Assembly (NCBI GenBank): GCA_905195005.1
Contig: CAJJUC010000084.1
Coordinates: forward strand, 1-10,775
Direction of reading: 5' to 3'
DNA: 10,775 bases
DNA from: an uncultured Eubacteriales bacterium
GTDB taxonomy: Bacteria; Bacillota; Clostridia; UMGS1883
The position numbers were made by a program, and so were the translations under genes. The notes under the pieces were generated by a model that did not search any database, was not told the origin of the DNA, and worked only from the letters and a program-made list of their open reading frames with translations. Below are positions 7,418 through 10,775 of the stretch, piece by piece. Position 1 is the first letter of the stretch; each line of letters starts with the position of its first letter.

Positions 7418-8324
7418 AAACCCTGTAATACCTGCTGCGGCAGACGGACACACGGCGGATCCTTATGTAATAAGGCATAAGGAAAAATATTATCATTGCT
7501 ATTGCCGCCGTGACGGCGTTTACATTACAAAAGCGGACAAGCTTTGCGATATTTCGTCGGGCGAGGAAATACATGCCTTTGCAGCTCCGCAGTGCGGAAA
7601 AATGTCTGCGTGGTATGCCCCTGAGCTGCATCGCATCGGTGGGAAATGGTATATTTATGCAGCGCCGGCAATTGATGAAAAAGAACATATACATTGCATG
7701 TGCGTGCTGGAAAGGCAATTGGAAGAACCTTTCGGAAAATATGAATACAAAGGTATGATAAAAGGGCTTGAAAATACGTGGTGTATAGACGGAACAGTTT
7801 TTGAACATCAGGGAAAACACTATTTAATCTGGACAACATGCAGTCAGATGTATATGTCAATGCTGAAATCCCCTTTTGAAATCACGGGAAAAATAACTGC
7901 GCTTGCACATCCCGAATATGCGTTCGAAACAAAAAGGGGCTGCGTGAACGAGGGTCCGGCAGTGCTGAAGCGGAACGGTAAAATTCATATAATATATTCG
8001 GCAAATGACAGTAAAACGGACGATTACTGCCTTGGAAGAATCACATATTGCGGCGGAGATATTCTTGATGAAAAAAACTGGGTTAAGGAAAAAAAGCCTG
8101 TGTTCGAAAAAACGGACACTGTATTCGGTCCCGGACATTGCTCATTCACAACGGTTTCGGAAAACAATAAAGAAAATGATTGGATTGTATATCATGCAAA
8201 TCTTGTTTCCGGCAGCGGATGGAGAGGCAGAAGCGTTTGGATTCAGCCGTTTGGATGGAACGAAAATGATGAGCCGGTATTCGGAAAACCTGAAGTAAAT
8301 TTATCTGAGGAAAAGAGCGATTGA
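7404..8324 (+). CDS. GH43-family glycosidase (five-bladed propeller; arabinofuranosidase/xylosidase type)
   Basis: This 306-residue single-domain enzyme should hydrolyse non-reducing-end pentoses (alpha-L-arabinofuranose or beta-D-xylose) or, in some subfamilies, galactose, with inversion. The three expected acids are visible: D19 in GHTADPYV (general base), D129 in WCIDGTVF (pKa modulator) and E183 in CVNEGPAVLK (general acid). Further family marks are WYAPELH (70-76) and GPGHCSF with H245. The length is that of a bare GH43 catalytic domain without a carbohydrate-binding module. No signal peptide is present, so it is predicted to be cytoplasmic, working on imported oligosaccharides. ATG 7404 is chosen because AGGAG at 7388-7392 lies 11 bases away; the GTG at 7392 is part of that site. 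It overlaps the YgjV gene by 14 bases and its TGA overlaps the next start, so translation is probably coupled. Subfamily and exact sugar are not resolved. Confidence 0.9.
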   Translation: MKHFKNPVIPAAADGHTADPYVIRHKEKYYHCYCRRDGVYITKADKLCDISSGEEIHAFAAPQCGKMSAWYAPELHRIGGKWYIYAAPAIDEKEHIHCMCVLERQLEEPFGKYEYKGMIKGLENTWCIDGTVFEHQGKHYLIWTTCSQMYMSMLKSPFEITGKITALAHPEYAFETKRGCVNEGPAVLKRNGKIHIIYSANDSKTDDYCLGRITYCGGDILDEKNWVKEKKPVFEKTDTVFGPGHCSFTTVSENNKENDWIVYHANLVSGSGWRGRSVWIQPFGWNENDEPVFGKPEVNLSEEKSD

Positions 8325-9613
8325 TAATGAAGTACAGCAGAGACATTGAAATAAAATATGAAACAGACGTTTTGATTGTCGGCGGCGGTCCTTCCGGTGT
8401 TGCGGCGGCGGTTTTTTGTGCGAGAAACGGGGGAAAAGTTCTTTTGGTTGAACAATCGGGAACCTTTGGAGGGTCAAGTGCGCTTGCCCTCGTTCCCGAA
8501 ATAGTAAATCTTGACGATGGTGAGAACTTCCTGAGTGAGGGTATAGGCAGAGAGGTTCATGACGCTCTTTTTGGAGAGCCTGCAAAAAACAGGAGGGGCT
8601 ACAATGTTAATATGGCGAAATTAAAATGCCTTTACGACAATATGATGCTTGATTCAGGGGCGAAATTTCTGTTCTATACCCGTATTGTGGACGCAGTCAC
8701 TGAGAATAACAAAATTAAATATGTGATTGCTTCGGCAAATGAGGGTGTTTTCGCAATAAAAGCAAAATTTTTTATTGATTGCAGCGGAAACGGAAGTCTG
8801 TGCGTTATGGCAGGGGAAGACTATGATTACGGTGATGAAAACGGTGTTCCGATGAGCGCCACACTTTGCAGCATGTGGGGCGGCGTTGATTTTGCACGAA
8901 AAAAAACTGACGGTATATATACGGAAAAAGCATATGAGGACGGCGTCCTCTCGCAGTATGATACAATTCTTCCGGGAATTAAAGCAAATTACCCCGAGGC
9001 TGGGGCAGGATTCGGAAACGTGGGGCATGTGTTCGGATTGGATGACAGAAAAACAGAGGATATGACTGATGCTATGGTTTTTGCAAGAAAAATTCTCAAT
9101 GAATACGAAAATTATTACAGGAAGTATATTGATGGGTGCGAAAACAGTGTTCTTTTAAACAGTGCAAATTATATGGGCATTCGTTCGTCAAGAAGGATAA
9201 AGTGCATATATACATTTGGGCGCGGCGATTATTTCAGAGGTGAAAGCTTCGACGATGAAATCGGAAGATACTCTTATCCTATTGATATTCATCCTGTGAC
9301 AGCAGATAAAAGCGGAATGAAAGATTTTGAAGCATCAATTGCAGAGTGTCACTCTTCCGGTGAAAGCTACAGTATTCCGTACAGATGCCTTGTGCCGAGG
9401 AAAAATACCAATCTTCTTGTTGCGGGAAAGTGCATCGGAACAGATAATGCAATGCAGGCGTCAACGCGCGTGATTCCTTGCTGTTATATTACCGGTCAGG
9501 CAGCAGGCGCTGCTGCGGCAATTTGCGCCGAGATAAATACTGCTGCAAAAGACATCAATGTGCGAAAGCTTCAGTCAGCACTTAAAAGGCTTGGTGCATA
9601 TATTCTAAAATGA
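8321..9613 (+). CDS. FAD-dependent oxidoreductase (FAD_oxidored-type)
   Basis: This 430-residue flavoprotein has a Rossmann FAD-binding N-terminus, DVLIVGGGPSGVAAAVFCAR with GGGPSG at 21-26, and an acidic strand end LVEQ. LLVAGKCIGTDNAMQAS (about 366-382) and YITGQAAGAAAA (389-400) form the C-terminal FAD-binding signature common in the FAD_oxidored (PF12831) group. It should be cytosolic and carry out a hydride-type redox reaction; the substrate is unknown. Its place directly after a GH43 gene suggests a sugar or a sugar-linked aromatic group, by inference only. No iron-sulfur cysteine cluster is evident. TTG 8321 overlaps the GH43 stop by four bases (TTGA) and has GAGGA at 8307-8311, 9 bases away. 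ATG 8327, two residues downstream, is the alternative, with a poorly spaced site. The length falls in the usual range for the family. Confidence 0.88.
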   Translation: MIMKYSRDIEIKYETDVLIVGGGPSGVAAAVFCARNGGKVLLVEQSGTFGGSSALALVPEIVNLDDGENFLSEGIGREVHDALFGEPAKNRRGYNVNMAKLKCLYDNMMLDSGAKFLFYTRIVDAVTENNKIKYVIASANEGVFAIKAKFFIDCSGNGSLCVMAGEDYDYGDENGVPMSATLCSMWGGVDFARKKTDGIYTEKAYEDGVLSQYDTILPGIKANYPEAGAGFGNVGHVFGLDDRKTEDMTDAMVFARKILNEYENYYRKYIDGCENSVLLNSANYMGIRSSRRIKCIYTFGRGDYFRGESFDDEIGRYSYPIDIHPVTADKSGMKDFEASIAECHSSGESYSIPYRCLVPRKNTNLLVAGKCIGTDNAMQASTRVIPCCYITGQAAGAAAAICAEINTAAKDINVRKLQSALKRLGAYILK

Positions 9614-9693
9614 GAAAGCCGCTTTTATAACCGTATCACAGAATTTAAACAAGCAAAACCGACACTTTTATTGCGAAAGGACTGATTGCTTAG
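9614..9693 (+). other. 80-base intergenic gap before the secreted protein gene
   Basis: This is the longest gap in the window. I see no convincing -35/-10 pair and no terminator hairpin with a T run. A 6-base inverted repeat, AAGCAA (9651-9656) and TTGCTT (9686-9691), brackets the ribosome site at 9676-9681; it could mildly mask it, but it is short and could be chance. Confidence 0.3.
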
Positions 9694-10775
9694 ATGAAAA
9701 AAGCGCTGATAAAAAATATCTTTTCATTAGCTTTGGCATTTGTTGTTTTCGTGAGCGGAATTACTGTTTCCGATATTTGTCATGCGGAAGACCGCATAAA
9801 TCTGATTTTCTGCGAGGATTTTGAAAAGTATAATGTCGGAGCGGAGAATTTGCCGGGATACGGAGGCTCCGCCAAGAAAAATGTTTGGAAAGTGGTTAGT
9901 AACGGCTCAAACAAAATGTATAAAATGAGCGTATGTTCATCATCGGACATGCATCTTGATAAAACCCTGAAGGAGACAATCAGCGGAAAATTTATTCTTC
10001 AGTTCACCTGCATTTTCGAAGATGACAATAATGTGAACAGGCAGTTTCAATTCATGGATTCGGACAATAAAGACATTCCGATACTGCTGTTTGCCGCCGG
10101 AGGAAAAATACTAACGTATGACGGTAAAGCTGTCGGAAATTACTCTGCAAACACAGAACACTGTTTTTCGGTGGCGGCGGATACCGAAAGCTCGCAGATT
10201 AAGGTGTATATCGACGGAGAATACAAAGGTACCTATAACAGGACAATAAAGGATGTTCAAAAATGGCGTTTTCATATAAACAGAATTGCGGACAGCACAA
10301 GCCTGTATATTGACAATATCAGGATTTACAGCGGAAACAGACTGCTTGACGATGCGGAATTTGAAGCATTGGTAAAAACATCGCCGGAAAACATTGAGTT
10401 TTTGATGAAAGACGCGGTTGCCATGTACCTTAATAAAAGCAATGTACTGCTTCACGGAAAAAAAGCATATATTTCGCAGAATAAGTTGATTGCACCGATT
10501 AAAAAAAACGAATCCGTTATGATTCCGGCGGATTATTTTGCGGAGAGCATAGGCGCAGAATATTCGTATGACGGTATTACCGCGAAAATAAGCGGCAGCG
10601 ATGCCACCTACAGCGTGAAACCCGGAAAGGAATACTATAAAACAAACAATGACACAAAACGTGCAAGTGAGAAAGCCTTTTTAAAAAATGACAAAATCTT
10701 TGTTCCGATAAATGATGCTTGCCGCGTGTTCGGAAAATATCTGCATATTGAGAGCAACGGACTGATTATCTACAG
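9694..10775 (+). CDS. Secreted protein: signal peptide, jelly-roll-like domain and copper-amine-oxidase-N-like module (3' end outside window)
   Basis: The frame is open from ATG 9694 to the window edge, giving 360 residues with no stop. The N-terminus is a signal peptide: KKALIKN, a hydrophobic core LALAFVVFVSGITV, and a likely cut after CHA (residue 31). Residues about 36-214 look like a concanavalin/LamG-type sandwich, starting LIFCEDFEKYNVG and containing VYIDGEYKG and SLYIDNIRIYSG, a fold often used to bind polysaccharide. Residues from about 242 on form the same module as the lyase N-terminus (NVLLHGKKAY, MIPADYFAESIGAE, FVPIND, FGKYLH). By analogy the missing C-terminus may be another heparinase-type lyase; that is a prediction, not seen. 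The ribosome site AAAGGA at 9676-9681 is 12 bases from the ATG. It is separated from the oxidoreductase by 80 bases with no visible terminator, so it may still be in the operon. Confidence 0.85.
   Translation, partial: MKKALIKNIFSLALAFVVFVSGITVSDICHAEDRINLIFCEDFEKYNVGAENLPGYGGSAKKNVWKVVSNGSNKMYKMSVCSSSDMHLDKTLKETISGKFILQFTCIFEDDNNVNRQFQFMDSDNKDIPILLFAAGGKILTYDGKAVGNYSANTEHCFSVAADTESSQIKVYIDGEYKGTYNRTIKDVQKWRFHINRIADSTSLYIDNIRIYSGNRLLDDAEFEALVKTSPENIEFLMKDAVAMYLNKSNVLLHGKKAYISQNKLIAPIKKNESVMIPADYFAESIGAEYSYDGITAKISGSDATYSVKPGKEYYKTNNDTKRASEKAFLKNDKIFVPINDACRVFGKYLHIESNGLIIY
10417..10775 (+). repeat. Copper-amine-oxidase-N-like module, copy 2 (in the secreted protein gene)
   Basis: This copy encodes residues 242 onward of the last protein and pairs with 4641-4928. 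It retains the middle part (KAFLKNDKIFVPINDACR) that is shortened in the lyase copy. The window ends just after NGLIIY, so the end of the module is not seen. Confidence 0.7.

Noticed and set aside
9614..9693. Promoter or terminator in the gap before the secreted protein
   Set aside because: AAAGC and GCTTT around 9616-9626 have a one-base loop and cannot form a hairpin, and no paired -35/-10 boxes are visible.
1..10775. CRISPR array, tRNA, rRNA, riboswitch, insertion sequence or phage attachment site
   Set aside because: No regularly spaced repeats, transposase-like genes, terminal inverted repeats or cloverleaf candidates were found; genes fill almost the whole window.

Overview
The window is a single-direction (+ strand) carbohydrate-utilisation locus, cut at both ends. 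The moderately AT-rich DNA, Gram-positive-style Shine-Dalgarno sites (AGGAGG type), an LplA/LplB/YtcP-type ABC importer without its own ATPase, and copper-amine-oxidase N-terminal-like modules all point to an anaerobic Firmicute, most likely an uncultured gut-type Clostridia. That taxonomic call is an inference from gene style; no marker gene is present.

Layout. Positions 1-1045 hold the C-terminal part of a large protein that looks like the second half of a glycosidase-type (beta/alpha) barrel plus a C-terminal beta-sandwich, with an odd acidic stretch near the left edge. Next is the importer: a substrate-binding lipoprotein (1051-2643), an LplB-type permease (2673-3623) and a YtcP/LplC-type permease (3637-4518). 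A 77-base gap with a 9-bp stem-loop separates this from an enzyme block. The block holds a heparinase II/III-fold polysaccharide lyase-like protein (4596-6836), a small YgjV-family membrane protein (6851-7417), a GH43-type glycosidase (7404-8324) and an FAD-dependent oxidoreductase (8321-9613). After an 80-base gap, a secreted protein begins at 9694 and runs off the right edge. It has a signal peptide, a jelly-roll-like domain and a second copy of the module found at the N-terminus of the lyase.

How it may work together (inference). Extracellular enzymes, perhaps including the last protein and its unseen C-terminus, would cut a uronate-containing polysaccharide. The lipoprotein and two permeases would import the oligosaccharides, powered by a shared MsmX-type ATPase encoded elsewhere. 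The lyase and GH43, both lacking signal peptides, would finish degradation in the cytoplasm. The FAD oxidoreductase could carry out a redox step on a sugar or attached group. Gaps are short (5, 29, 13, 77, 14, then two overlaps, then 80 bases), so the first eight genes read as one operon whose promoter lies left of the window.

No RNA genes, CRISPR arrays, insertion sequences or convincing promoters were seen. The most unusual points are: the shared module in a cytoplasmic lyase and a secreted neighbour; the YgjV protein and FAD oxidoreductase embedded in a polysaccharide locus; and an acidic insert flanked by an imperfect IATxSNA repeat in the first gene.
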